Shown: piece by piece, positions 10,921-22,379 of the stretch
Position numbering within the stretch: position 1 is the first letter of the stretch
How the letters are laid out: every line of letters begins with the position of its first letter
Assembly: GCA_021234155.1 (NCBI GenBank)
Contig: JAJEKV010000085.1
Coordinates: 3,296,706-3,360,705 of the forward strand
Direction of reading: 5' to 3'
Source of the DNA: Isoetes taiwanensis
Lineage: Eukaryota > Streptophyta > Lycopodiopsida > Isoetales > Isoetaceae
Length of the DNA stretch: 64,000 nt
Made by a program: the position numbers and the translations under genes
Notes under the pieces: generated by a model
What the model was told of the DNA's origin: nothing
What the model saw: the letters and a program-made list of their open reading frames with translations, nothing else
The model's database searches: none

Positions 10921-12404
10921 TTATCCTGCCATCCTGAAGGCAAGTTGAAACCAATTGTCGTGGCTAATTAAAGAGTGCCTCTTGTTAGCTTCATCGTGTT
11001 TGAGGCAGCACTCAATTGCGCACGCTTCCTTCAGCTCCAGAGATGGCGCAGGTTTTTGAAGGTCATCACCTTACTTTTCTTTAAAAATAAAGTACTCTCT
11101 GTGCATGAACCTTATTTTGTCAACAAAGCTCATTTTGAGCTTGTATTCGTTGTCGGTGTTGTATGTATTGGACACTATCTTTGCCTCTTCGTCAGTAAGG
11201 CCGCAATACACTGCATAGAGAACAGAGAGGTATCTCGGATTTTGTTTTGCTTTCTACAGTTGCCTGCGTGCCTTAAAACTATGGTTTCCCCCCAACACAT
11301 AGTGTTTGTACTGATCAGCACACTCTTTGTCATAATCTGTCGGGTCCATGCACTGGCTCCTGTCAACAAGCACTACTATTGGAGCAACATGGGCATTTGG
11401 ATTGCTCCTTATCCGGTCCTTCAAGTTTCTAACACGATCAGCATAAAGCTTTCTTACTTGAAGTGGCCTTTCTCCAGTCTCGTCTTTCGGTGGCAGCTTC
11501 ATGCAGGTGACTGGAAGATAAATTACACCTTGCACGTATTTGTGCTAGTTTATTTCTTTCATTCTCTCTGCAGTTTTGTCAAATTTTTTCTCTTTTATGG
11601 CCACCCCTGGGGCCTTTCCTTTTTCCTTTCTCTTTTTAAAAAATTCTTCAGCTGCTTCCTCCACTGCAAGCTGCAAAGTTTTTCTTTTTTTTGTCTCTTT
11701 TGGTGGTGGTGGTGCTTCCTGTTCAGATTCCTCAGACTCAGCATCATCGTCCTTACCACCAGATCCACTACTACCATCTCCATGCCCTTCTTCTTCATCT
11801 TCAGAAGCACTGTAGTCTAGTGCTTCACTTTTGCTACTGGAAACCGTGGCAAGTGTAGTGGACAACGTCTGCTTGTTCATGTAATTGGTGCAGTATTTGT
11901 ACAGGCGTTGAAGCTGTTAATCGATCAGCTTGAAGTATGCTTCATCGACGACGATAAAACCTTGTGATGTCCTGAACGATAGTCTTAGCTATTGCTTGAA
12001 CTATCCAGCAACAGGTTCCACGTGCTGAATAGAGCCCATACACTCAAACTCACTGTCATCATACCTTTTCTGGCTTGCGCTTCGACAAACATACAGGAAA
12101 GTAATGTTGATGTACTTTCCTGCAAAACCACGTGTAACAAACCACTGCGTTTGAAAGTTTTCATAACTCTTTGCCGCAGCAGTCTCCTGTCCTTGTTCCA
12201 CTGTAGGTTTTCTGCTTGTGATCTTGATTGTTCTCTTCGGCTTGAGGTTGCTTTGTTCTTGCCTGCAAAAGCACAGTTGTTAACAACATTAGAACTAAAA
12301 GGCGCTAAATTAATCACAAAAGTAGTCTGTTTGAGCTAAAAGAAAGGCTAAATTTGCTTTAAATTTACGGTTTCTATAGTGAAAAAAACAAGCTGTTGTA
12401 AGGC

Positions 12405-12515
12405 CAAAGTGTATTCTAGAATACACTTTGACTTAATCTAAAAGCCAAAGTGTACACTTTGGCTTAACCTAAAAGCCAAAGTGTATTCCGGAATACACTT
12501 TGGCTACTACTGAAA
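12405..12515. repeat. Array of palindromes centred on TTCCGGAA, copy 2
   Basis: Three units in tandem: GCCAAAGTGTATTC then TAGAATACACTTTG (centre CTAG); a 24-bp perfect palindrome AAGCCAAAGTGT plus its complement; and a unit with half AGCCAAAGTGTATTCC. They lie immediately upstream of the leftward ParB-methyltransferase gene, the same relative place as in copy 1. Confidence 0.85.
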
Positions 12516-12519
12516 GGCC

Positions 12520-13025
12520 AATCTAAAGCTTTGCGATAACTAAACAATGGAACTGCTTTGTCTCTCCAATTGGAGTAAGACAGTCTTGCATTTTTGTGTC
12601 ACAGAATCCTTTATCTTCACGGCATAGCAAATTTCAAGATGGTAGTACCAAACCGATTAATGTGCTGCATTACTCTTATCATTAAATCTAAGATTTTCAA
12701 GTCTATGTTGCCCTTGCAATACTTTCAATATATCACAACTAAATTTAAATTTGTGCAACCTATATTTTTATTGCCCATGTTTTTATTTTTGGTATTGACT
12801 TCTTTTTATGTTTTATTTTTATATGCAGAAGTGAGCCAGCTTTTGAGACTCATTATCAACACCTTTGTTGTAAAAGTAGAGTTCTACAATCTTGGGTCTA
12901 TGCTATTCCTGCAAGACCAAGGTCCCTCTCATTATATCACAATATATTTAAACCCATGCAACCTATACTTTTGTTGGCCATGTCTTGTTGTAGCCAATAT
13001 TAGAGCGACGCCTCATCCAATGGAA
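12520..13025. other. Non-coding DNA with a diverged direct repeat
   Basis: A word set (TATATCACAA...TTTAAA...GCAACCTATA...TTG.CCATG) occurs near 12728-12780 and again near 12933-12982. The rightward transposase expected beyond the palindromes in a complete element is not seen, so copy 2 is truncated on this side. Confidence 0.5.
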
Positions 13026-13943
13026 TCATGTATTTTCGTTGTTGATGACATAAGCTGCATGAGAAGAACAATTACACTTAAGCATCTTGCTCTCGTCTTC
13101 AGGAATGCATCCACAACGAAGTAAGCCTCTACCAAAATACTTGTTTTCATCACTTGGCTCAAAAACTTGAAGTTCATTTTCACTCTCCCCTGCCCTTCCT
13201 ACACAAAGGCGCCAACGGAATATATCATCATCATCTGGAATCGAGTTTGCAGACTTTGGAGTCGATAAAGTGATGTTGGAACTATTTGGCTGCCTAACAA
13301 TCCATCCCAACCTTGAGGCAAAGCCCACAAAAGTTGACCAATGGAAGCGTCTTCAACTCGTTGAACCGGCTTCCCAATATCTTGAAACAACAACTTCAAC
13401 ACTTGTTCATGGTACTTGGTAGGTAAATGGCTAGATTGAAATATTTCTCTTAGCATGAGAATCTTCTGTACTAGCCCTTGCTCAAGCATAACATTTGAAA
13501 CAGCCCCTGCTCATATGAGCTTGTCTCTACATCTTCTAATGCATCTCCTAAAATTTCTTCAAAATCCCCTACTCTAGCGCCCTCTAGATGATTGCTAGGA
13601 TCGTCTCCCTATCCTAAATCTTCTTGCAGAGCATCTCCAAAACTCTCAAGAGCACATTCATCTGATTCTACCTCAACTACCTCATCAAAATCTGTTTGAA
13701 CATCTACTGAAGCACTTTATGGGCATGCTCTACTAAATGTTTTACTGATATCCCTAGCCCAACATCCTCTATAACATTTAAGTTTAAATTGTCTAGCATA
13801 AATTGCTTCTTATGAGTGTAAAACATGGATCTACAAACGGATTTACCCCTGCAATTCAAACAACCACATTTATATCCCCCCCAACCCCCTGATTCATCTT
13901 CATTGTTGTTGTCGTCGCCCTCATCACTTTCACTAGCCATCAC
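13026..13943 (-). pseudogene. Degenerate CACTA-like transposase N-terminal region (tentative)
   Basis: From an ATG at 13943 the minus strand reads an acidic start (SDEGDDNNNEDESGG), then a Cys/His cluster CGCLNCRGKSVCRSMFYTHK of the kind found at the start of TNP2/CACTA-type plant transposases. It continues in other frames with Asp/Glu-rich sequence, LVQKILMLREIFQSSHLPTK and a further Cys-rich end (LLRCGCIPEDESKMLKCNC). At least three frames are needed, so it is broken. The family call rests on the cysteine pattern and context only. No CACTA terminal repeat was identified. Confidence 0.35.
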
Positions 13944-13949
13944 TACATC

Positions 13950-14865
13950 AATGAATAAATAAGATAAAATAACAACTGGAATGAGTAGGATCTACAATCT
14001 ATAATTAATAGGACTGCCATAGTCTGCCCAAGCCTAACGGTCCCAAGCCTAAGCTTGAGGAGCCTTAGAGAGATTGTTTTATTTTTTAAGCTCAATTCTA
14101 GGCCTATCTTTAATAAAGTTATGATCATGAATGCACCCCCCGTGCGAATATGCACCCAAACCAAAGGGGGTTTCAGGGGGATTTTAATTTAAATGCATTG
14201 GATGCAATGGTTTGTGTTGGTAATGTTAATGATAATTATACGTTGGTTGTTATATCCAAAAAAATTTTGGGCCCTTCGGGCCCTAACAAAAGCAAACATA
14301 GGTAAACTTAGATGAACAGAGTAGAAAACATTTGTAATAGTATTAACGATATGTTCAAAAATATGTTTATTTAGGAATTTGAAATAGCAAAAAAAGTAAA
14401 CGTAGTTATATGCTCCAATAAGGCCAAAAGATAAGATAAGATGAGCATTTTGTACAATCACACTGTGGATTTGACTTGTTGAGGCATTGACAGAACTTGG
14501 GATCTTCTTTCCATTATCAAAAGAATGTGTATCCAAATTAATGAGAATAGATGTGTAACTAGTTGAAAGAAATGTATAGTTCTCCGTTATTTGACGAAGA
14601 ATTGATGTACATGAATGCAGAATTTCGTGGCAACTGGGCTTTCTCCTTTGTTCACATATATCCTACAAAACAGCACAAGTGTACATTTAAAACAGATAAT
14701 GGTATTAATATATAGCACAATGACCACTTGCTTAACAACGAGAGAAGCAGAGTTGTTGATCAATGAGCATTTGTGCATGACAGAAGACCTGGCTCTCAAC
14801 TGCAAACAAGGACGAGTTAACACAGAAGAATATGTGCCTTGCAAGAAATCTTACCATTGCCATAC
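13950..14865. other. Non-coding tract
   Basis: AT-rich sequence with no recognisable gene or clear repeat, apart from short GGGCCCTTCGGGCCC-like palindromic sequence near 14270. Confidence 0.4.
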
Positions 14866-14889
14866 GATTTGAACTGCCATTCAAAGGCC

Positions 14890-15538
14890 CACAGATGCGC
14901 ATTCTCCTCACTAGAACAGAGAGCAGAGAGCAGCAGTAAGATAATAACCATTCCAATTGAAAGTGGGTAAAGGGCCAATGCTATTAGACCTATCCAAACC
15001 GGAAAACTAGTTCTAGCGCCTCCTATTGCCCCCATCATAATAGTCACTATAGCAATGGTTGTCACTTCAGAGGAGAAGTTGCAATCTAAATGACGAACCA
15101 CCACTACAGCTAAGAATATCCCAAGACATAGAGTGTTGTTTAGGCTCTTTGACCGTAAATCTGTAAACACCAAAGATTAGAACCAAAACGGGCACTAGCA
15201 TAACTAAATAGAAGCAGATCTTAGGCAAAGATACCTGAGAGTATGTAATGGATGTATTTTTCTTCTTCTTCCGAGCTGCAAACATTAGTGAGGAAATGGC
15301 CTCACTTGAGTTTGTTGCCAGTGGAGTAGCTATAAAGGCTACAAAAAAGGGTGGAATTTTGGAAGCAGTTGAGAAGTTAGTGATAGAATCCACCAAAGGA
15401 TCTGAAAATATTCCTGCTACCACAGCTCCACATGCAATGAGCAGTGATGCCTTTGTGATCACTGCTCTCTTGGTGGGTGGCTCCTTTGGTTTCTTCTCTT
15501 CATCCTCTTCATCTCCTTCTTTGTTATCATCAGAATGT
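14890..15538 (-). pseudogene. NCL: NCL-type Na+/Ca2+ exchanger, C-terminal fragment with frameshift
   Basis: Exon 15538-15235 follows acceptor ACATGCAG and encodes a Lys/Glu-rich loop end, then FSDPLVDSITNFSTASKIPP, FFVAFIATPLATNSSEAISS and LMFAARKKKK, ending at donor CAG|GTATCT. This is the second alpha-repeat of plant NCL exchangers (EF-hand-containing CaCA proteins), including the conserved TxSSEA segment. After a 74-bp intron the next exon (from 15160) starts IYG, but the continuation NNTLCLGIFLAVVVV and FPVWIGLIALALYPLSIGMV is in another frame. About one base is missing (or two extra) near 15145. The N-terminal half of the transporter is absent upstream. Retention of an intron rules out a processed copy. 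I read it as a truncated gene duplicate; function would have been cation/calcium exchange at an endomembrane. Confidence 0.75.
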
Positions 15539-15828
15539 CTGCATGTAACCTAGTGCGTTGTTTTACCTGGTGCGTTGTTTTACAAGACAAGTTCTGCTTG
15601 CTTAGAATGAAGCAAGAACTGAAAGAACTGAAGCATGAAGAATGAAGCAAGAACTGAAAGACGTAAACATACCGGAAACAAAATTAGCAATTGCAAGATC
15701 TTGAATCAGGTGGATATTGGCCGATTTGTACAAGAGCTTTGCAAATCGAGCAAGCCCACATGCCTTTCGTTACCATCGTGGCATCTCCATCTCCTGGTTC
15801 GGCAACAAATAAAAACCCTAGAGTGCAT

Positions 15829-15829
<1 letters not shown>

Positions 15830-15859
<30 letters not shown>

Positions 15860-16095
15860 CAAAAGTGGGCTTTTCTCGTAAGCCGTTCGATCTTGTCTTT
15901 TTAAAAAGGGCTTTTTGGTTGTAAGCCATTTGATCTTGACCATGAAGGAGGGCCAAATAAAAAAAAAGGCAAAAGCGGCATGCAATGGGCTTTTCTCGTA
16001 AGCCGTTCGATCTTGTTTTTTTAAAAGAGGGCTTTTGTTGTAAGCCATTTGATCTTGACCATGAAGGAGGGCCAAATAAAAAAAAGGCACAAGCT
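15830..16095. repeat. Poly-T tract and nested tandem repeat
   Basis: A T-run of about 29 bases (15831-15859) is followed by two copies of a unit of about 120 bp. Each copy contains an internal pair: TCTCGTAAGCCGTTCGATC and TTGTAAGCCATTTGATC, the second followed by TTGACCATGAAGGAGGGCC. The nested structure suggests two rounds of duplication. Confidence 0.9.
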
Positions 16096-16392
16096 GCATG
16101 CAAATACTTTGTGCACTTTAGATGTACCAATTAGTACACCTTATGCAATACGCCCACCAAATCATATGAAAACCTTAGAGAAAACTGTATAAAAATACAA
16201 AAAAAAACCCCTGTTATTATGCTACATATTGCATATCTTATGCCATTCTTTATAACTGAAAACATTCCTGCTGGACAATCTCAGTTAATAGATGCAAATA
16301 TTTTAGTTGCTTATCGATGTGTTTTCTGCATATCATATTTATATACTCTTTTTGTGGTGCAGCGATCTGGTCCTTGGAAATCAATATTGTTG

Positions 16393-16550
16393 GTTCTTGG
16401 AAATCAATACTGCAGGAGTATGTAGTGAAGCATTACTTTGGTCGGCCTATCTACAGAACTGAGAAATCTGGAAAGGATCATGCACCTCTATTTACTACTA
16501 CTATAAATTTAAGTTTTCTTGTAACAGGGGATTTTCAAGGCAAGTAATTC
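16393..16550 (+). pseudogene. Double-stranded-RNA-binding domain remnant
   Basis: The frame reads SWKSILQEYVVKHYFG, then RPIYRTEKSGKDHAPLFTTT, and ends GDFQGK-stop. This resembles the start of a dsRBD: helix with LQEY, strand with P-x-Y, then SG-x-x-H-x-P-x-F. A tandem duplication of about 25 bp (CTTGGAAATCAATA repeated, 16371-16410) precedes the domain and shifts the upstream frame. A possible acceptor (TTTGTGGTGCAG, ending about 16363) lies upstream. No second half of the domain or other exons were found. I take it as an isolated exon fragment, perhaps of a DRB- or DCL-like gene. Confidence 0.45.
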
Positions 16551-16559
16551 CGCAAGATT

Positions 16560-17650
16560 AATATAATCCTGCGATCTGCTAATAATCTCGCGATTTGCTA
16601 ATGCTGAAACTCTAACATATAAGGCTATTCCAAACTGTGTAGATCGTTCTAATGATTTGAATCTAAGAATCTAGATTTTCTGATTTGAATCTGGATGACC
16701 TGTTTAAAGGCCTCCGTGTTTACTAAACATTTACAATACAGTAAACTAAATGTTTACAATACAGTTAACTGAATGTGGATTCAAATGTAAACTAAATGTT
16801 TACAATACAGTAATCGGATGACCTGTTTAGAGGGGACGTCAGTGACCAATCCGTGATGATGCAGGTTCCGCCGTCATCAATCCATCATCAGTCCCCAATC
16901 CGTCGTCGATGCTGTATAAACCCTAAAATATTGCTAAAAAGCCCGACATTGTAAATTAGTTTAATTAACATGTAATTGTTAGGTTCCCAATGTTCCTCCC
17001 TTATTCTCCACACTTTACCCTATATTCTCCACATGGAGAATGCGTGGAGATAGAAACATGAATGTTATTTATTTTTCTAGTGATGGATTGAACATTATAC
17101 AGGGCAAATATCTAAAAAAAAACGAATAACTTCCCCTTCCGGCAGATTTTAGGCCATAATAAGGCAAGGCAAGAAGCTTCGTAGCCATCGCTGTGAAGAA
17201 CAGAGAAGCTTGAAGATGATTGCCAACCGTAGTTTGAGGTAAATATCATTTAGGGTCCATCTCCATTAGTGTCTTCTACCGGAAATACTGTGCCATATGG
17301 CACTCCTAGCTCCACGATTTGTTGTTCCCATTGCTTCCACCGGAACCCAATCTGGGTGACATGGCACTGCATCCGGTAGAGTTTTCAGATGCACCATCAC
17401 TGCATCTGAAAAACTGAAGTTGCCCTGGAGTTTGTCTTTTAGGGCATACTCAAACCGACTTCCAGTTCTCCTATGTATCCAAACCGGCTATCTCAAATCT
17501 TTTTGGGTGTTTGCTGCTCTGTCACCGGAATAAAAAGTTAAGTTATGCAATTGAAAATGGAAATGGTCTCCATTTGCTCTGCCCGTAATTGCTTACATGG
17601 CGCAGGTATCAAACACGAGTGTGGTGCTAATGGGGATCCGCCCTTACATC
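16560..17650. other. Non-coding DNA with short repeats
   Basis: The word AAATGTTTACAATACAGT recurs three times near 16728-16820 together with CTGGATGACCTGTTTA/CGGATGACCTGTTTA, a local duplication. TATAAACCCTAAAATATTG near 16914 looks promoter-like, but no linked gene is visible. Confidence 0.4.
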
Positions 17651-17653
17651 CCC

Positions 17654-17759
17654 TAATACACGGCCGAAAAAGGTTCCAGCCTATTTTTTTGTCGGCGGCT
17701 CCGCCGCTCGTCGGCCACCTCAAAAATTATAGGCCGGAATCTTTTCCGACCGTGCATCA
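17654..17759. repeat. Long imperfect hairpin (foldback element or precursor-RNA-like)
   Basis: The 5' arm (17654-17691: TAATACACGGCCGAAAAAGG then TTCCAGCCTATTTTTTTG) pairs with the 3' arm (to 17759) with a handful of mismatches over about 38 bp. The loop of about 30 bases contains its own small GC hairpin (GGCGGCTCCGCC). Flanks show no clear target duplication beyond a possible TA. Confidence 0.75.
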
Positions 17760-18606
17760 TATATTACAAAAAGGTGCTCCCTTGCTAATTGCCGACATCC
17801 CTTTAGTTGCACCACCATTGGAGGCTTGGGTGGCATGCCTTTAACTTCTCTAGTCAAATTTGGTCCTAGATAGGAATGGAACAAGACAAATGCATAGGGA
17901 GGGAGGGAGTGGCCATTAAATTAACTTTTAGCAACGGTTAAAAGGAGCAGTGTTCAAAAACGCCACGTTAACTATCCGACGTGTCATTCGTTATCAAGGG
18001 ATAAAACAAAAATTGCAGTGACGGTCCAGATTTGGCCACGGCCATCGGTGGGGTTTTGCAACGTTTACTCAGCGATGGGAAACCTGCTTCTACTACGCAG
18101 CTCTGTCTACTCTGTCCAATCCAATCCTGGCTTAAGGTCGTGGCGCCTTTTTTGAGTCCGGCATTGCCTCCATCGCCCGGTTTTGATCTTTCTCGTTTTA
18201 TTGTGTAAGTCTTTTTCCTCATTTTTCCTTGTCTGTTTTGCCGCTTTTTAGCGTAGAACTGGCTTTCGAGCTTTCGTATCATCTTTGAGATTTGGGAAGT
18301 CTTTGTTAATTATGATGTTCCCTCCTTGGCCACGGCTTTGGATTCAACATGTCTATTCTATTTGCATTTACTAGTGAGTGGAAGCCTTGACGCATGCCAA
18401 TGCATCTATGCTCCTAATTAGGTTGGTGACATTGTGGACGCTCCAGTTCTTATATTATTTCTATCTGCAGTTTTGGTCGTCTTTTACGAATTTGTGAACA
18501 AGAAAGATGATGCATGATGTTTTATAAAGACAACTCGATCATGTGATACTAAAACAAAGAGCATCAGTCTAGAATCTTGTGTTTCTTATGGTTTGGAGGC
18601 AACGTT
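17760..18606. other. Probable 5' region of the 18.6-20.5 kb gene
   Basis: Pyrimidine-rich DNA around 18110-18250 with a possible untranslated exon ending at a GTAAGT-like donor (about 18205). No start codon or clear TATA element can be assigned with confidence. Confidence 0.3.
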
Positions 18607-20487
18607 ATGGCTGTCCCAGAAACTCGGTATTTTAGTCACGGTGGATCAGCCTACCTATTTACAATAAGTATCTTAAAAGTTTCCCATATCCCATCGCCCG
18701 TCAGATCTTCTGTCCGATCGTCTTTTTCATCTTTAAGTGGAGCTTTGGCAGAGAGCAGAAAGACTTTAAAAATCACTATTCTTCACGGTCCCAAGCAAAA
18801 AGAGATTGGCGAATTTGACATTGTTCAAGATAGCTGCATCATTAATCAGAAAATAAGTTGCAAGCTCTACTGCATGCGTCCAGATGATCTTGGAAAATTA
18901 CACATATATGTTGGTAAGTTGCTTCATCTGTACATTTACTGTTTGTTTTTGTATGGTCGGGTTTTAGCAACTATATCTCTTGCAACCAGTATTCCAGGCA
19001 TGTTGTGTTTTTGTATGTAGAAATGCGTTTTTTTTTTTTATAGTATTTTGTGTTTAATCGCTTCGGTTTATTGATTTTTTTTGTGTACCTTGCTGCATAT
19101 GGCCGTCTTGGGATATTGTCACATCTGGTGTAATAGATCAGGTATATATTATCTATTGAACATTGGCAGCAAGTCCAGCCTTCCGCGTTGTAATCATAAC
19201 AGCTTGTTACTCTCTGTTGCAGGCATACAACTCTGGGCTTGCTGGTCATGTTGCAATTGACCTTAAAGAGGTACTGTATACAATGTTAGACTAAAGGATC
19301 TGCCAAATGGATCGTTTTATTCCAATTAGTAAATATTTGAAAGCTTGAAAATGCAGTTTCTGGATGAGTTGGATTCAGAGATTTATATCAAATACCCGTT
19401 ATCAGCCTCCAGTCCTCGCCCAGGACATGCTCCAAAGTTGAAGGTAGTTTGTTCAGATCTTTATAGTATGTTGTGTGTCAATGGCACTCACACGATAATG
19501 GCATGCAGCTTGTGTTAACATGCACTTCTCTAGGACCCAACGAGAATTTTCATGACTTCGATAGAATTATTCACCATCAACATAGGTATTTGAACAAAAG
19601 CCCTGGTGTGTCATTGAACACAAGGAATTGAAATTTGAGATTTGTGTACCTGATTTTGCCAGGCCAGTAATAGAACCTTTGGAAGATGATTGTGTCACAT
19701 CAAAAGTTGAAGAGACTCTGCGGCCACCATCTGTTAATGCAAATAAAATAGAAGACAATGAGAAACAGGTAAGCATTTGTAATTCCATTCAATTTTTTAA
19801 AGGTTTTGCAATTATTAATGTCTTTATCACTTACCAGGCATTGTCTGGAGAAGATCATATTCCCGAGGTATTTGTTTCATCCAAATGGCAATTCTGTTGT
19901 ATGCAAATAAATGTCTTAGTTATCTACATCAATTCTGCAGATTCATCTGCTGGAGGAACTTGAAACGGTTTTGCTTAAGCTTGATACAAAGCTTAAAACG
20001 TTTGTTGCTACATATAAAGATACTGGATATCCAGGTCTAGTTTGGCATCTTTCATGACACAAAATGTCTTTATGTTTCAGGGTACTTAATTGTGCAAAAC
20101 TGTGGATATGCAGGACATATTGTGGACGATTCTGAACACCTTAAGCATGAAGGGGTTGGAGGTTCAGACTGCTTTGTCTGCAAACAGGGATTGGATGACA
20201 AAGAGAGTCTTCTACGGCCTTCTGGCCTAAAGAGTAAAAGCAATTCATTCTCAACAAATGAATTAAGGTGTTCATCAGAGATAAAGTGTTCATCAGAGAA
20301 AATAGACACTTCTATGGTGCAAGAAGATGAGCTTGAAGAGCATCCTACACCGTCAACAAAGCGCCCTAATTGTTTCAAACATATCTTAGGTGGTGTCCTA
20401 TTTGTGGGAGCATCTATTCTGGCCATCACTGCTGTCAGGAAGCAACATAAGTTGCGTACAGCTGATAGAGATTCTCATCAACAATGA
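18607..20487 (+). CDS. Multi-exon gene of unknown function with a C-terminal membrane anchor
   Basis: Exons: 18607-18913, an uncertain one ending 19141, 19223-19270, 19357-19443, 19586-19768, 19838-19867, 19941-20034 and 20081-20487. From 19223 to the stop all junctions are GT-AG and in frame. The uncertain exon encodes WDIVTSGVIDQ and joins the next in frame, but I see no AG acceptor before it. The first exon has a hydrophobic YLFTISILKVSHI start. The middle part (SGLAGHVAIDLKEFLDEL, then PGHAPKLKV) recalls a beta-sandwich such as an N-terminal C2-like domain, only weakly. A coil-like segment (IHLLEELETVLLKLDTKLK) follows, then a polar Ser-rich region. HILGGVLFVGASILAITAV near the C-terminus is a single predicted membrane segment with a basic tail, suggesting a tail-anchored protein. 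The start could also be 18577. I do not recognise the family. Confidence 0.6.
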
Positions 20488-20489
20488 GG

Positions 20490-22164
20490 AAACTGCTAGC
20501 ACGCAAGCATATTCCATTTCAAGGCTGCCTTCCATGGAGCAAAGCAGACCGACTCTGCTAACCCCTGTTTATACATACAGCTGGTTGCTTAATCAGTACA
20601 TGTACAAGGTGATAATAAGATCACCATTGACCCAATTCACAGTCTTGTAGATCGGACTGGTTGTAAAAATTGTTTGAGTATCCATCATAATGCCTCGTCC
20701 ATGGCATAATTCCTTACCTACCTGTTCTGTTCTGGGTTTATCTGCATCATCAGGTGGTTTTAACATAAATCTGGCCAGAGTTGTTGCACGTGAGAAAAGA
20801 AGAGCCAAAATCACAATTTTTACGGATTTACTTTTGTAAATGAGCCAAAATCACGTTTTTTACCAACTCGGTACCAGGTCGTCACAACTTTTTGTCATAG
20901 GATTCCAGAGAAAAAAAGAAAAACTAGCTGAGCAGGCTTGGGGTAAATGGATGGTTGGGGAATGGTCAAGAGTATTGAATTTTGTATAAAGTTTCCACAT
21001 TGTTTTTTTGCCTTTTAATGTGAATAAACAGGAAAGGTCATGGAATTTTTGGGTTGCTCCTAAGGGGAACCCTCTTGTTGGAGGGTGGAGTGACATATAA
21101 AAGGCCTTGATTTGATTTGAATATAATATCCCATAAAATATTTTAAATACGCGGTTGCGATTGTCTGGGATTAGTTAGGGTTTTTTTTACACTTGTGATA
21201 TTAAACTGTTTGGGATTTATTAGACGGTAGAGACTGTTTGGGATTTTTGGTTCTATTCCGGCAACATTTGGCTATGGCTTACGAAAAGAGCTCGAAATAA
21301 AGCAGCTCGTTCCAATTGGCGGGCACAGTAGGAAGGCACCAATGGCTGCAATCTTGATGCTTAAGCCGATTTGCCATGCTCGTTTCGCTATATATGGGCT
21401 TCTTTGCTGTACTCCGATAGCCTTGATGTATTGAGAAAATTAACGGCGCTTTTCATCCCTGCCAGAATTTCTTCCATTACCTTCATCCTCTTTGGATATG
21501 GAGCCAGATCCATTTCATTAAAAATGGGCTCCTTCTCTAGATGGCAGTTTCCCCCTGTCCTTTCCCAAATACTCCTATTCCACTTCCACCTGGAGCTGCC
21601 GTATAGCCGTTCAATCCGCTGGTGAATCCGAAATCTGCTTAAGCTGGAGGTGCGGAATGAATCTGGAATCGGCTTAAGCTAGAGGTGTTGGCGAATCCGA
21701 AACCTAAACGCTGGAAGTGCTGGCGAATCTGAAACCTGTTTGAGCTGAAGGTGCAGAATCTGCTTAAGCTGGAGGTGCCGCATCCCTGGTACTGTGAATC
21801 TGCTGTTTCGTTTTTTACTTTTGCTATGATCGATTCTCTGAGACTATTTTGTTCCCATCTATGTTTTTGGGCGAAACATATTTGTTCCTCAGCTGTTGGC
21901 TGGTTGTTTTTGGCATCTGGCACTTAAGTCTGACGTTTCAGGTGCCTTTTGTTTATGCTGAGGATCTCACGCTACAGCAAAAATTTCACGCTTATTCTGG
22001 CAAAATATGGCAAATTTTCAAGCTGAATCTGCAGATTATGGCAAAACATTGCCCAACTACCAATTACATAGCAGAGCTTTGCCATGGCAGAAATGTTTGC
22101 TCTTATGATGGAATGCACCATATGGGTGGCTGTGAGACATTGTTTGAGCCAATAAATAACACAA
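20490..22164. other. Non-coding DNA with a degenerate repeat
   Basis: The 3' flank of the preceding gene is followed by sequence without a recognisable gene. Between about 21600 and 21790 the words GCTTAAGCTGGAGGTGC and GGCGAATCCGAAACCT recur five or so times in degraded form. Confidence 0.5.
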
Positions 22165-22379
22165 TTAGGGTACCTTCGCACTCGCCGTTAAGTTAGGAAT
22201 AAGTTAATTTTTTTTAACTGCCAGTTAAACTTATAAGAGACTGTTATGTTCGCAACAAGACTAAGTTAAGTTTCTGTTAAGACTTTAACCTAATGAAAAC
22301 TAGTTAAATCCTTTCAGACTAGAACAAGTTAGGTTATTTTTTTTTAACTTAACAATAAAATAAAAATGTGTTCGCACCT

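Larger units (their letters stand above)
9035..12262 (-). pseudogene. ParB-like domain / N6-N4 DNA methyltransferase fusion gene of a transposon, copy 2
   Basis: Read on the minus strand. A long exon (12262 to about 10930) follows acceptor CTTTTGCAG. It holds the same N-terminal domain as at 1-376, an acidic Ser/Glu/Lys linker (about 11600-11880), then a ParB/sulfiredoxin-like domain: VRKLYADRVRNLKDRI, APIVVLVD, YVLGGNHSFKARRQL and, after a stop, RYLSVLYAVYCGLTDEEA. The frame is kept for 1.3 kb with no indel but has six in-frame stops: TAG at 12001, 11989, 11545 and 11254, and TAA at 11917 and 11071. Shorter exons follow (about 10570-10800, 10370-10470, 10150-10245), with a frameshift near 10145. 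The last two exons encode the methyltransferase and are open. Fusion of ParB-like domains with DNA methylases is known from phage and bacterial proteins. A spliced eukaryotic version in a transposon fits lateral acquisition. It is clearly disabled as a whole. Confidence 0.7.

Noticed and set aside
10975-11820. 281-residue plus-strand ORF
   Set aside because: Antisense shadow of the ParB exon; the minus strand carries the conserved motifs.
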